Positions 21,023 through 28,680 of a stretch of 35,504 nucleotides of DNA are shown here, one piece after another. The first letter of the stretch is position 1, and every line of letters begins with the position of its first letter. The position numbers and the translations under genes were made by a program. The stretch covers positions 133,432 through 168,935 of the forward strand of contig NZ_MKGR01000007.1 of NCBI RefSeq assembly GCF_001908095.1, written 5' to 3'. This stretch comes from Xenorhabdus thuongxuanensis (lineage in GTDB: Bacteria; Pseudomonadota; Gammaproteobacteria; Enterobacterales; Enterobacteriaceae). The notes below the pieces were generated by a model. That model did not search any database. It had not been told where the DNA came from and saw nothing but the letters and a program-made list of their open reading frames with translations.

Positions 21023-22387
21023 ATGTTTACTCCAGAATTACTTTCTCCTGCCGGCTCTTTAAAAAATATGCGTTACGCATTCGCTTATGGCGCAGATGCC
21101 ATTTATGCCGGACAGCCTCGCTATAGCTTGCGTGTCCGTAATAATGAATTTAACCATGAGACATTGGCACAGGGCATTAAGGAAGCGCACGAATTAGGTA
21201 AGCGTTTTTATGTTGTTGTCAATATCGCACCACATAACGCAAAGCTGAAAACGTTTATTCGTGACTTAAAACCCGTTGTAGAAATGGGGCCTGATGCTTT
21301 GATTATGTCTGATCCAGGCTTAATTATGATGGTGCGCGAGACATTTCCTGAAATAGATATTCATCTTTCGGTTCAAGCCAATGCTGTTAACTGGGCTACG
21401 GTCAAATTCTGGAAACAAATGGGATTAACGCGAGTCATTCTTTCCCGTGAACTCTCGCTGGAAGAAATTGCCGAAATCCGTCAGCAAGTGCCTGATATGG
21501 AGCTTGAGGTTTTTGTACATGGTGCACTTTGTATGGCTTATTCTGGCCGTTGCCTGTTATCAGGCTATATCAACAAGCGTGATCCTAATCAGGGCACTTG
21601 CACCAATGCCTGTCGCTGGGAATACAATGTGCAGGAAGGCAAGGAAGATAGTGTTGGCAATATTGTCCATATGCACGACCCTATTCCTGTTAAAAACATT
21701 GAACCAACACTGGGCCAGGGTGCACCAACAGATAAAGTATTCATGGTAGAAGAAGCCAAGCGTCCTGGCGAATATATGTCAGCATTTGAAGATGAGCATG
21801 GTACTTATATCATGAATTCCAAAGACTTACGCGCCATTGAACATGTGGAAAAATTAACCAAGATGGGAGTTCATTCACTGAAAATCGAAGGCCGCACTAA
21901 ATCTTTCTATTATTGTGCCCGTACCGCACAAGTATATCGCCGTGCCATAAATGATGCCGTTGCTGGAAAACCCTTCGATCCAACATTGATGACCACATTA
22001 GAAGGTTTAGCACACCGTGGCTATACAGAAGGTTTCCTGCGCCGTCATACCCATGATGCCTACCAAACTTACGAATACGGTTATTCCGTATCAGACACCC
22101 AACAATTCGTTGGTGAATTTACTGGCAATCGAATCAATGGATTGGCAGAAGTTGCCGTGAAGAATAAATTTCTTGTCGGAGATCATCTGGAACTCATGAC
22201 TCCATCGGGCAATATTAACTTCACGTTAGAATCCATGATAAATAAAAAAGGCCAGGCCGTAGAAATTGCGCCAGGTGATGGGCATCTCGTTTATCTTCCT
22301 ATTCCTAAAGAAATTAAACTAGATTATGCTTTACTTGTGCGGAACTTAAAAGGTGGCAATACCAGAACACCACATCCACAAGAATGA
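21023..22387 (+). CDS. trhP: TrhP (YegQ), U32-family tRNA hydroxylation protein
   Basis: TrhP, formerly YegQ, takes part in the prephenate-dependent route to 5-hydroxyuridine at wobble position 34 of tRNAs, the precursor of cmo5U. The 454-residue product shows the peptidase U32 signature EVFVHGALCMAYSGRCLLS. Four conserved cysteines, C170, C177, C193 and C197 (the last pair in GTCTNACRWEY), fit an iron-sulfur cluster. It begins MFTPELLSPAGSL, typical of the family. Position after yegP and before cyaR matches E. coli. The U32 peptidase name is historical; no protease activity is implied here. Confidence 0.95.
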   Translation: MFTPELLSPAGSLKNMRYAFAYGADAIYAGQPRYSLRVRNNEFNHETLAQGIKEAHELGKRFYVVVNIAPHNAKLKTFIRDLKPVVEMGPDALIMSDPGLIMMVRETFPEIDIHLSVQANAVNWATVKFWKQMGLTRVILSRELSLEEIAEIRQQVPDMELEVFVHGALCMAYSGRCLLSGYINKRDPNQGTCTNACRWEYNVQEGKEDSVGNIVHMHDPIPVKNIEPTLGQGAPTDKVFMVEEAKRPGEYMSAFEDEHGTYIMNSKDLRAIEHVEKLTKMGVHSLKIEGRTKSFYYCARTAQVYRRAINDAVAGKPFDPTLMTTLEGLAHRGYTEGFLRRHTHDAYQTYEYGYSVSDTQQFVGEFTGNRINGLAEVAVKNKFLVGDHLELMTPSGNINFTLESMINKKGQAVEIAPGDGHLVYLPIPKEIKLDYALLVRNLKGGNTRTPHPQE

Positions 22388-22435
22388 CAAATGAAATAAT
22401 TCAAAATAGGATTTTAAAGAAATAGATCTTTATTT

Positions 22436-22451
22436 TTAGAAATAGATCACA
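22436..22451 (+). promoter_or_regulatory. CRP site of the cyaR promoter
   Basis: TTAGA-AATAGA-TCACA matches the CRP core TGTGA-N6-TCACA at 8 of 10 positions. Its centre (22443.5) is 41.5 bases before the predicted start at 22485, the class II activation spacing. A -10 TATTAT is at 22473-22478. CyaR is CRP-activated in E. coli. Confidence 0.7.
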
Positions 22452-22484
22452 TCAATGTTAATTTATTTCTCGTATTATTGGTTC

Positions 22485-22573
22485 CGAAAAATAAAAAACT
22501 AAAAAAGTTTTGCTGAAGACTAGGAACCACCTCCTTGGCTAGCTCAATCTCCCTTGAGCTAGCCTTTTCTTTT
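22485..22573 (+). ncRNA. cyaR: CyaR small regulatory RNA
   Basis: CyaR is an Hfq-dependent, CRP-activated sRNA that represses ompX, luxS, nadE and others in E. coli. The diagnostic element here is the single-stranded AGGAACCACCTCCTT (22522-22536), almost identical to E. coli, followed by a perfect ten-base terminator stem GGCTAGCTCA/TGAGCTAGCC around ATCTCCCT and a TTTTCTTTT tail. The 5' part is AT-rich with its own small hairpin (AAAACT/AGTTTT) and differs from E. coli. Predicted length, about 88 bases, agrees with the known 87. It lies between trhP and fbaB, its position in E. coli. Confidence 0.92.
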
Positions 22574-22981
22574 ACAAGTAACAAATAATTCAAAATATTG
22601 AGAAAACCCCACCTCCAAAAAATCATTAAATTTAAATTAATGCTTCCAAATTTATACTGGATGTTTATTAATCTACCATTAAAAGCAGTATTTATAATAA
22701 TCAAAAAAGCATTCTTTTGATAATGTCGTTAGAATTTATTCAGTTTAATGAAAGAAATTGTGAGAAAAAATAAACCGAATTATCCAATTTCTAAATAACT
22801 TCAATATTTATCACTACACCAGATAAGTATTATCTCACTTTATTGCCAGGCAAAATGGTTAAATTTTAACAACATTTGTCTTAACTGAAGCGATCCACTG
22901 CTGCTTCCCTTTCTACTTGCCTTGTGATCAACTCAAATATAAACAACAATCAACAGCGCCTTTTGCAAACTGGAGTTAATT
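22574..22981. other. Intergenic region between cyaR and fbaB
   Basis: About 400 bases of AT-rich DNA without a convincing gene. It must carry the fbaB promoter. A Cra-like site at 22884-22897 is the only control element I recognise. Confidence 0.6.
22884..22897 (+). promoter_or_regulatory. Candidate Cra (FruR) site upstream of fbaB
   Basis: ACTGAAGCGATCCA matches the Cra consensus RSTGAAWCSNTHHW at 13 of 14 positions (G for W at position 7). It is about 85 bases before fbaB. Cra activates gluconeogenic genes, which fits a class I aldolase used in sugar-poor conditions. The match is short and by eye. Confidence 0.4.
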
Positions 22982-24031
22982 ATGACTGATATCGTTAATT
23001 TGTTAGGAAAAGACGCAGAAAATTTATTGGAACATCAATGCAATACCATTCCACGTGAAAATCTCTATCTCCCAGGTACAGATTTCGTTGATAGAGTAAT
23101 GCTCGAAAATAACCGTCCCAATACTGTTCTTCGTTCCATGCAAACCTTATTGAATCATGGACGTCTGGCAGGTACTGGTTATCTCTCAATTTTGCCAGTA
23201 GATCAGGGAGTTGAACATTCTGCTAGTGCTTCTTTCGCTACCAACCCCCTCTATTTTGATCCCAAAAATATCGTCGAACTGGCGATTGAAGCAGGCTGTA
23301 ACTGTGTTGCTTCAACTTACGGTGTTCTAGCGTCTATTTCTCGCCGTTATGCTCATAAGATCCCGTTTCTGGTTAAACTTAATCACAACGAGACTTTGAC
23401 CTATCCCGCTCAATATGATCAAACTTTGTATGCCAGTGTCGAACAGGCATTTAACATGGGGGCCGTTGCGGTAGGTGCAACAATCTATTATGGCTCTCCT
23501 GAATCACGCCGCCAAATAGAAGAAATTTCAGCCGCTTTTGAGCGCGCCCACGAACTCGGCATGGTTACTGTGTTATGGGCTTATCTGCGTAATTCCGCTT
23601 TCAAGAAAGATGGGGTTGATTACCACACCAGCGCCGACTTAACCGGCCAAGCGAATCATCTGGCAGCAACGATCGGTGCCGATATCGTTAAACAAAAAAT
23701 GGCTGAAACTAATGGCGGCTATACTGCTATTGGGTTCGGTCACACAGATAAACGCGTCTATAGCAATTTGACCACTGAACATCCGATTGATCTCGTTCGT
23801 TATCAAATTGCTAGCTGTTATATGGGACGAGCTGGATTAATCAATTCAGGTGGCGCTTCTGGAAACAATGACTTAAGTGATTCTATACGCACTGCCGTTA
23901 TCAATAAACGTGCCGGAGGGATGGGATTGATCCTTGGCCGCAAAGCGTTTAAAAAATCGATGAAAGAAGGCGTTGAGTTAATCCACTCCGTACAAGATGT
24001 TTATCTAGATAAGAAAATTACCATCGCCTAA
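22982..24031 (+). CDS. fbaB: Class I fructose-bisphosphate aldolase
   Basis: FbaB (DhnA family) interconverts fructose 1,6-bisphosphate with DHAP and glyceraldehyde 3-phosphate through a Schiff base, without metal; it is favoured during gluconeogenesis. The product has 349 residues (E. coli 350) and aligns throughout. The likely Schiff-base lysine is K237 in [20 protein letters not shown] (substrate pocket, about 75) and [12 protein letters not shown] near the C-terminus (phosphate binding) are intact. The start follows GGAG. A Cra-like site and the CRP-regulated cyaR lie upstream, so the locus is in a carbon-control neighbourhood. Confidence 0.97.
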   Translation: MTDIVNLLGKDAENLLEHQCNTIPRENLYLPGTDFVDRVMLENNRPNTVLRSMQTLLNHGRLAGTGYLSILPVDQGVEHSASASFATNPLYFDPKNIVELAIEAGCNCVASTYGVLASISRRYAHKIPFLVKLNHNETLTYPAQYDQTLYASVEQAFNMGAVAVGATIYYGSPESRRQIEEISAAFERAHELGMVTVLWAYLRNSAFKKDGVDYHTSADLTGQANHLAATIGADIVKQKMAETNGGYTAIGFGHTDKRVYSNLTTEHPIDLVRYQIASCYMGRAGLINSGGASGNNDLSDSIRTAVINKRAGGMGLILGRKAFKKSMKEGVELIHSVQDVYLDKKITIA

Positions 24032-24058
24032 TCAAGTTATAGGTTCACGACTTTCAAT

Positions 24059-24080
24059 ATGGGGATTTCTGCATCCCCAT
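24059..24080. terminator. Hairpin between convergent fbaB and thiD
   Basis: ATGGGGA (24059-24065) and TCCCCAT (24074-24080) pair around an eight-base loop. It lies 27 bases after the fbaB stop and 11 after thiD's. Neither strand has a long T run, so it is a weak, possibly bidirectional, terminator. Confidence 0.5.
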
Positions 24081-24091
24081 TGTTCAATAAC

Positions 24092-24889
24092 TCACCACCA
24101 CTGATGGAAATGGTGGACTGGTCCAATACCATGGCCAACTTGCAAACTATCCGCCTGTGTCAGCGCATTTTGTAAATATGTTTTAGCAACTGACAGCGTA
24201 CTTTGCCAATCAGGATAACGCGGACGTAATGCAGCAAGTGCTGAGGACAAAGTACAACCAGTCCCATGAGTATGCCGTGTATTTACTCTGGGAGCGGTAA
24301 AACGCCACTCACCTTCTGAGGTAAAAAGCCAATCTGGGCTTTCCTTATTATTCAAATGCCCGCCCTTCAATAAAACCGCCTGACACCCCATTGAACGTAG
24401 TACTCTCCCCTGTCGTAGCATTTCATCTTCGGTATCAGCAAGATCACATTCCAAGATGGCTGCCGCTTCCGGCAAATTGGGGGTGATCAAAGAGACGATT
24501 GGCAGCAATTGCTCTACCATTGCAGTAATGGCCTCCGGTGATAGCAACGGATCACCGCTTTTCGCTACCATGACTGTATCCAATACAATGTAGGGAATAG
24601 GATAACAATGTAACGACTCCGCTATTACAGCGATATTGGCTGCATTCGACAACATACCAATTTTGGCGCTATCTATCCTGATATCTGAAAGCACTGATTC
24701 TAACTGAGCAGCAACAAAAAGGGGATCAAGCTCATAAACTGATTGTACGCCCAGTGTATTTTGTGCAACCAACGCAGTAACAACTGCCGTACCATAAGCT
24801 CCAAGTGCGGAGAAGGTTTTTAAATCGGCCTGAATGCCGGCACCACCGCTAGGATCGGTTCCTGCGATGGTCAGTGAGTTAATTCTCAT
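24092..24889 (-). CDS. thiD: Hydroxymethylpyrimidine (phosphate) kinase
   Basis: ThiD phosphorylates HMP and then HMP-P to HMP-PP, the pyrimidine half of thiamine. I place the start at ATG 24889 (MRINSLTIAGTDPSGG), giving 265 residues against 266 in E. coli; AGGA lies nine bases upstream. An in-frame GTG at 24907 would add six non-conserved residues. The substrate loop GTDPSGGAGIQAD is at 10-22, and the anion-hole motif HGTGCTLSSA is near 210, both typical of ribokinase-fold kinases. It lies directly under a TPP riboswitch and has no thiM beside it. Confidence 0.96.
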   Translation of the reverse strand: MRINSLTIAGTDPSGGAGIQADLKTFSALGAYGTAVVTALVAQNTLGVQSVYELDPLFVAAQLESVLSDIRIDSAKIGMLSNAANIAVIAESLHCYPIPYIVLDTVMVAKSGDPLLSPEAITAMVEQLLPIVSLITPNLPEAAAILECDLADTEDEMLRQGRVLRSMGCQAVLLKGGHLNNKESPDWLFTSEGEWRFTAPRVNTRHTHGTGCTLSSALAALRPRYPDWQSTLSVAKTYLQNALTQADSLQVGHGIGPVHHFHQWW

Positions 24890-24902
24890 TATGGTAATTC
24901 CT

Positions 24903-24943
24903 ACCACCAGCTAAAGAAAGGTGGTATCGGAATAAGAGATACC
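24903..24943 (-). promoter_or_regulatory. Expression platform of the thiD riboswitch: two competing hairpins
   Basis: On the minus strand GGTATC (24943-24938) can pair with GATACC (24928-24923). TACCACC (24926-24920), which overlaps that second arm, can instead pair with GGTGGTA (24909-24903), next to the thiD AGGA. The two stems exclude each other. The second one would sequester sequence beside the ribosome-binding site, which suggests control of translation. Confidence 0.6.
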
Positions 24944-24945
24944 AT

Positions 24946-25019
24946 GACTTCCCTACGCTGGCATTATCCAGATCAGGTAATACGGGTACTTCTCAGTTCA
25001 ATAAAGAACGCCCCGAGTC
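24946..25019 (-). promoter_or_regulatory. TPP riboswitch (thi box) upstream of thiD
   Basis: The minus strand carries the full conserved TPP aptamer: GACTCGGGG (25019-25011), CTGAGA, ACCCG, then ACCTGATCTGGATAATGCCA and CGTAGGGAAGTC ending at 24946. Binding of thiamine pyrophosphate represses thiamine genes in enteric bacteria. Here it controls thiD directly. Confidence 0.95.
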
Positions 25020-25020
25020 A

Positions 25021-25058
25021 AAATAAAAATCACCCTATTAGTACTCTAATAGAGTGAT
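25021..25058 (-). terminator. Intrinsic terminator of the cold-shock gene
   Basis: On the minus strand ATCACTCTATTAG (25058-25046) pairs with CTAATAGGGTGAT (25041-25029), one mismatch in 13, loop AGTA, followed by TTTTTATTT. It lies about 90 bases after the csp stop and immediately before the TPP aptamer, insulating thiD from csp transcription. Confidence 0.8.
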
Positions 25059-25147
25059 ATTTGCAATAGGTTATCGTCAGATATTAAAACTCAACTAACG
25101 ATAAGCATATTTAGCCAGTAAAAATACCCGCCAAATAAAATTTGTTA

Positions 25148-25357
25148 CTATAAAGTTGTGACGTTTGCAGCAGCAGGGCCTTTAGGACCATCCTGAATTT
25201 CAAACTCAACTCGTTGGCCTTCAGACAATGTTTTAAACCCATCTTTTGTAATTGCAGAAAAATGTACAAATACATCTTTGCTACCATCAGCTGGAGTAAT
25301 AAAACCAAAACCTTTAGACTCGTTGAACCACTTCACAGTACCAGTGATTTTTGCCAT
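25148..25357 (-). CDS. Cold-shock domain protein (CspC/CspE type)
   Basis: A 69-residue single-domain RNA/DNA chaperone. RNP1 KGFGFI is at 15-20 and RNP2 VFVHF at 29-33; the fold ends in the usual [13 protein letters not shown]. Its sequence is nearly equidistant from E. coli CspC and CspE, so I do not choose a symbol. Such proteins bind single-stranded RNA, melt hairpins and act as antiterminators. An AAAGGAAAT before the ATG is a strong ribosome-binding site. The leader is AT-rich; whether the gene is cold-induced cannot be told. Its terminator lies just before the thiD riboswitch. Confidence 0.95.
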   Translation of the reverse strand: MAKITGTVKWFNESKGFGFITPADGSKDVFVHFSAITKDGFKTLSEGQRVEFEIQDGPKGPAAANVTTL

Positions 25358-26103
25358 TTCAAAAATTTCCTTTGAATCACTTTATTAGCCTATTGGCATA
25401 AAAATAAACAAACCAGTATTGGTTGCTGTTATTTATTACAGAGCAGTACTTCGTTTACCCATATGTTTTATCACATACTCTTTATATAATCGCAAGCCAT
25501 TTTTTTCAGGTGCTGGAGCCAACGCACATATTTAAAATTCTTAATATCTATTCCTATTTGAAATTACTCAATAATTTTTAAGTCACATAACCTCATGAAT
25601 TAACATAAAAAGAAAGATTCATCCTAAGAAATCTCTTTAATAAAGATAATACATAATACTGTTTTTCATATCTGTTATGGCGTAAACCAGAGAGTTGTCG
25701 TTATGCAAAATTAATTTTAGATAACTATAAAAATTATGGCTAACTTCACTTATTATTTTTGAATATACAATATAGTTGTTTTACATGTAACTAGATTAAT
25801 TTTTGTTTATCATTTATTAAATATTATTCAATTATCATATTTATGGAGCGATTTTTTACTACTCCTCTATATCCCCATAAGATCAACTAATCTCATAAAG
25901 TATATGTTGCTGGAGTAATTAGAGTTTAAAATGAATTTAACCAGATAATGGTGTTTATTTACTCATAATCACATGATATAACCATTTTATCTATAATAGA
26001 GGAAAATATGTTCGACTCGCTTTGAGGAATTTATATTCCCAGCTACACAAAATAACGGTAATGTATTATTTAGCTGGTCATGCTGGTTTGTGTAGTTAAC
26101 AAT
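25358..26103. other. Long AT-rich region between csp and aroP
   Basis: About 745 bases without a recognisable gene. The right-hand side of the csp leader has AACCAGTATTGGTT (a small palindrome near 25410) and a plausible -10-like GATAAA near 25470. The rest is poor in G and C with stops in all frames. A hairpin with arms CTACACAAA/TTTGTGTAG lies near the aroP end at 26043-26096. Confidence 0.5.
26043..26096. repeat. Inverted repeat downstream of aroP
   Basis: CTACACAAA near 26044-26051 and TTTGTGTAG near 26088-26095 are exact complements around about 36 bases. With the adjacent terminator hairpin it forms a structured 3' region. It could be part of the aroP transcript's 3' end or a small RNA. 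Confidence 0.35.
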
Positions 26104-26127
26104 CAGCCGGGCATAGTACCCGGCTGA
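26103..26127 (-). terminator. Hairpin terminator of aroP
   Basis: TCAGCCGGG (26103-26111) and CCCGGCTGA (26119-26127) form a perfect nine-base stem around seven bases. It starts about 33 bases after the aroP stop. The T tail in that direction is short (ATTGTT). Confidence 0.6.
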
Positions 26128-26159
26128 AAAAACGTAACATGGATTGACAACTAATCCAC

Positions 26160-27524
26160 TTATCTTTTGACCTTCTTTGAGTAAACAATCAAATAGCCAA
26201 CCCATAAAATACCAATCCAAAACGGCATCAAGATAACTGAAATACGAATTGGTGGCATCATTAGAATAATGATGAGAACGAATGCCAGGAATGCCAAACA
26301 CAGGTAGTTCCCAAATGGATACCACAGTGCCTGAAATTTCGTCCTGACACCTTCTTTATCTTTGGCTGAACGGAATTTCAAATGGGCACAACAAATCATA
26401 ATCCAGTTAATGACCAGAGTTGTTACCACTAATGCCATCAACAATTCAAATGCCTTACCGGGCATAACATAGTTAATCAATACACCAATTGATGTTGCCA
26501 GTGCTGATAAACCAATAGACAAGACAGGTACATTACGTTTGTTAACTTTTGTGAGTACACGAGGTGCATTACCTTGTTTAGCCAAGCCATACAACATCCG
26601 ACTATTACAATACACACCACTGTTATAAACAGACAACGCCGCCGTTAGTACCACCACATTCAGCACATTTGCTACCCAGAAGTTATCCAGATCATGGAAG
26701 ATCAAAACAAATGGGCTACCACCTTCTACCACCTTTGTCCACGGATACAGCGACAGCAAGATAGCCAATGAACCGATATAAAACAGCAAGATTCGATAAA
26801 CAACCTGGTTAGTTGCTTTTGGGATATTTTTCTCAGGATTTTCTGCTTCTGCTGCGGTAATACCTACCATTTCCAGGCCGCCAAATGAAAACATGATCAC
26901 AGCCAACGCCATAATCAAGCCAGAAACTCCATTTGGCATAAAACCACCCTGCTGCCACAAATTGGTGATACTTGCCTGTGGGCCACCATTACCGCTAATT
27001 AGCAAATAACCCCCAAAGATAATCATCCCAACGATGGCACTGACTTTAATAATAGAGAACCAAAATTCGGTTTCACCATATAACCGAACATTAATTAGAT
27101 TGACGAGATTAATCAGTACAAAGAATATTGCGGCAGAAACCCATGTTGGAACTTCCGGCCACCAATATTGGATATACATACCAACAGCCGTTAACTCTGC
27201 CATTCCAACCAAAATAAACATTGCCCAATAATTCCAGCCTGATAGAAAACCGGCAAAACTTCCCCAATATTTATAAGCAAAGTGGCTAAATGACCCCGCT
27301 ACTGGCTCTTCAACAACCATTTCGCCCAATTGACGCATAATTAAAAATGCGATAAATCCGCCAACTGCATACCCAAGAAGTACTGAAGGCCCTGCCATTT
27401 TAATGGTTTGAGCAATACCTAAAAATAACCCTGTTCCTACTGCACCGCCAAGAGCAATAAGCTGAATATGCCTGTTTTTTAAACCACGCTTAAGCGTAGT
27501 TTGCTGTTCTTGTTGTTCTGCCAT
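26160..27524 (-). CDS. aroP: Aromatic amino acid permease
   Basis: AroP imports Phe, Tyr and Trp with protons across the inner membrane (APC superfamily, amino acid transporter family). The 454 residues (E. coli AroP 457) contain twelve hydrophobic segments. They keep LKRGLKNRHIQLIALGGAVG, split here, the helix-1 substrate motif GTGLFLG (30-36), MRQLGEMVVEEPVAGSFSHF in two parts, and SFGGLEMVGITAAEAENPEK. Similarity is much closer to AroP than to ProY, LysP or GabP, though a PheP-like role cannot be excluded. It stands alone. I found no TyrR box in the upstream 600 bases, which is unusual for aroP. Confidence 0.88.
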   Translation of the reverse strand: MAEQQEQQTTLKRGLKNRHIQLIALGGAVGTGLFLGIAQTIKMAGPSVLLGYAVGGFIAFLIMRQLGEMVVEEPVAGSFSHFAYKYWGSFAGFLSGWNYWAMFILVGMAELTAVGMYIQYWWPEVPTWVSAAIFFVLINLVNLINVRLYGETEFWFSIIKVSAIVGMIIFGGYLLISGNGGPQASITNLWQQGGFMPNGVSGLIMALAVIMFSFGGLEMVGITAAEAENPEKNIPKATNQVVYRILLFYIGSLAILLSLYPWTKVVEGGSPFVLIFHDLDNFWVANVLNVVVLTAALSVYNSGVYCNSRMLYGLAKQGNAPRVLTKVNKRNVPVLSIGLSALATSIGVLINYVMPGKAFELLMALVVTTLVINWIMICCAHLKFRSAKDKEGVRTKFQALWYPFGNYLCLAFLAFVLIIILMMPPIRISVILMPFWIGILWVGYLIVYSKKVKR

Positions 27525-28175
27525 CTAATCCTCTTTTTACGATGCTTAGAACCCGTCTCATTAGAAGTTGTTTTATTTGTTGTTTTGAACCTTTGTACTT
27601 GAATGAAGCCAGAAATTCTCCTACTCTTCTCAAATTGAGCAAAATCTGTTGAGTTCAAATTTCCTCAACATACTTCCTTCGACATATTATATGTGATTGA
27701 GTTATATGCTGATTTAACGCAATATTGAGTTTGTTAATTCGTATCAAGTGGATATTAAAACATCATTCACAAACAATGAATACTACAGATGCATATTAAC
27801 ACATATGCAGACAGAATAATGATTGATTAAGTGTCAAAAAGGTAAGTATCGGGTGATGGAACAAACACCTAATTCGAATACATCATTACCTTGCTCACAA
27901 TGTACGTCCAACGCTAACAAATACAAAAACAAACATATCAATATCGAGCATAGAGTTAAAAGGATTTTTTTAGTATTCAATGAGATCACCTTAGGATTAT
28001 TTCATTGTAGTTAACTTTATAATAAAATATTATAGTAAGTTATCATATGATAGAACGATGATAGTGTATTAAAGTTTTTTATCTATTCACCGTTCTCCCT
28101 ATTAATGATGGGTTTTGTCATCTGGAAAAGAAGTTGTGTATACTTTCCCCAACCTTCAACCAATTTAAAATTGTA
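27525..28175. other. Intergenic region between aroP and the AraC-family gene
   Basis: About 650 AT-rich bases. The aroP promoter must be at the left and the regulator promoter at the right. A perfect 12-base palindrome TATCATATGATA is at 28041-28052. A 63-codon frame at 27823-28014 begins at TTG, lacks a ribosome-binding site and has no recognisable similarity, so I do not call it. Confidence 0.5.
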
Positions 28176-28562
28176 ATGGCACAAGATAACCACTTAGCAC
28201 TTGTATGCGCACTGAGCAAATGGATAGAAAACCATCTTGGCCGTGTCATTCATCTTGAAGAGCTCGCTGCTTATTCTGGCTATTCACTTTGGCATATGCA
28301 GAAAATATTCAAGGAAGTTACCGGCATATCTCTTGGGAAGTACATCCGTCAACGACGCTTAGCTGGCGCTGTTTATCTGTTAAAAAATAGTTCGTTGCCT
28401 ATTTTTGATATTGCACTGGATTTCGGTTTTGGCTCTCAATCCCATTTTACCTATATGTTCCGTAAAGAGTATGGCATTACACCTTATGATTTTCGCCAAA
28501 GTACAGATACTGAACTTGAAGTTAAGCTTCCACTACATCTAACTTACAACTGCGAATCATAA
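28176..28562 (+). CDS. AraC/XylS-family regulator, MarA/SoxS/RamA type
   Basis: A 128-residue protein that is almost entirely the AraC DNA-binding domain. The first helix-turn-helix is at about 27-47 (LEELAAYSGYSLWHMQKIFK), the linker helix holds LGKYIRQRRLAGAVYLL, and the second is at about 77-98 (IFDIALDFGFGSQSHFTYMF), ending PYDFR. Like MarA, SoxS and RamA it has no sensor domain, so its level is probably set by transcription. It likely regulates efflux, porin or stress genes. The ATG start matches family N-termini but has no good ribosome-binding site. A TTG at 28134, preceded by GGAAAAGAAG, would add 14 residues and could be the true start. The last 18 residues are an uncharacterised tail. 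Confidence 0.85.
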   Translation: MAQDNHLALVCALSKWIENHLGRVIHLEELAAYSGYSLWHMQKIFKEVTGISLGKYIRQRRLAGAVYLLKNSSLPIFDIALDFGFGSQSHFTYMFRKEYGITPYDFRQSTDTELEVKLPLHLTYNCES

Positions 28563-28577
28563 AGCTTAGTATCGTTA

Positions 28578-28598
28578 GCGGCCATTCATCATGGCCGC
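28578..28598. terminator. Hairpin between the AraC-family gene and amiD (convergent)
   Basis: GCGGCCAT (28578-28585) and ATGGCCGC (28591-28598) form a perfect eight-base stem around TCATC, 15 bases after the regulator stop. No T run follows on either strand, so it may act as a transcript-end stabiliser or weak terminator. Confidence 0.45.
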
Positions 28599-28680
28599 CA
28601 TGCTCCAACTTATTTATATCCACCATCTACGTTCTCTTTCCGAAAAAAATTACTCTGTTTCTATATTAAACATAAATCGT

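Noticed and set aside
25987-26325. 112-codon minus-strand frame overlapping the aroP 3' end
   Set aside because: Most of it is another frame of aroP coding sequence; the remainder is the aroP terminator region.
27823-28014. 63-codon frame upstream of the AraC-family gene
   Set aside because: It starts at TTG, has no ribosome-binding site, and the product is low in recognisable pattern in AT-rich DNA.
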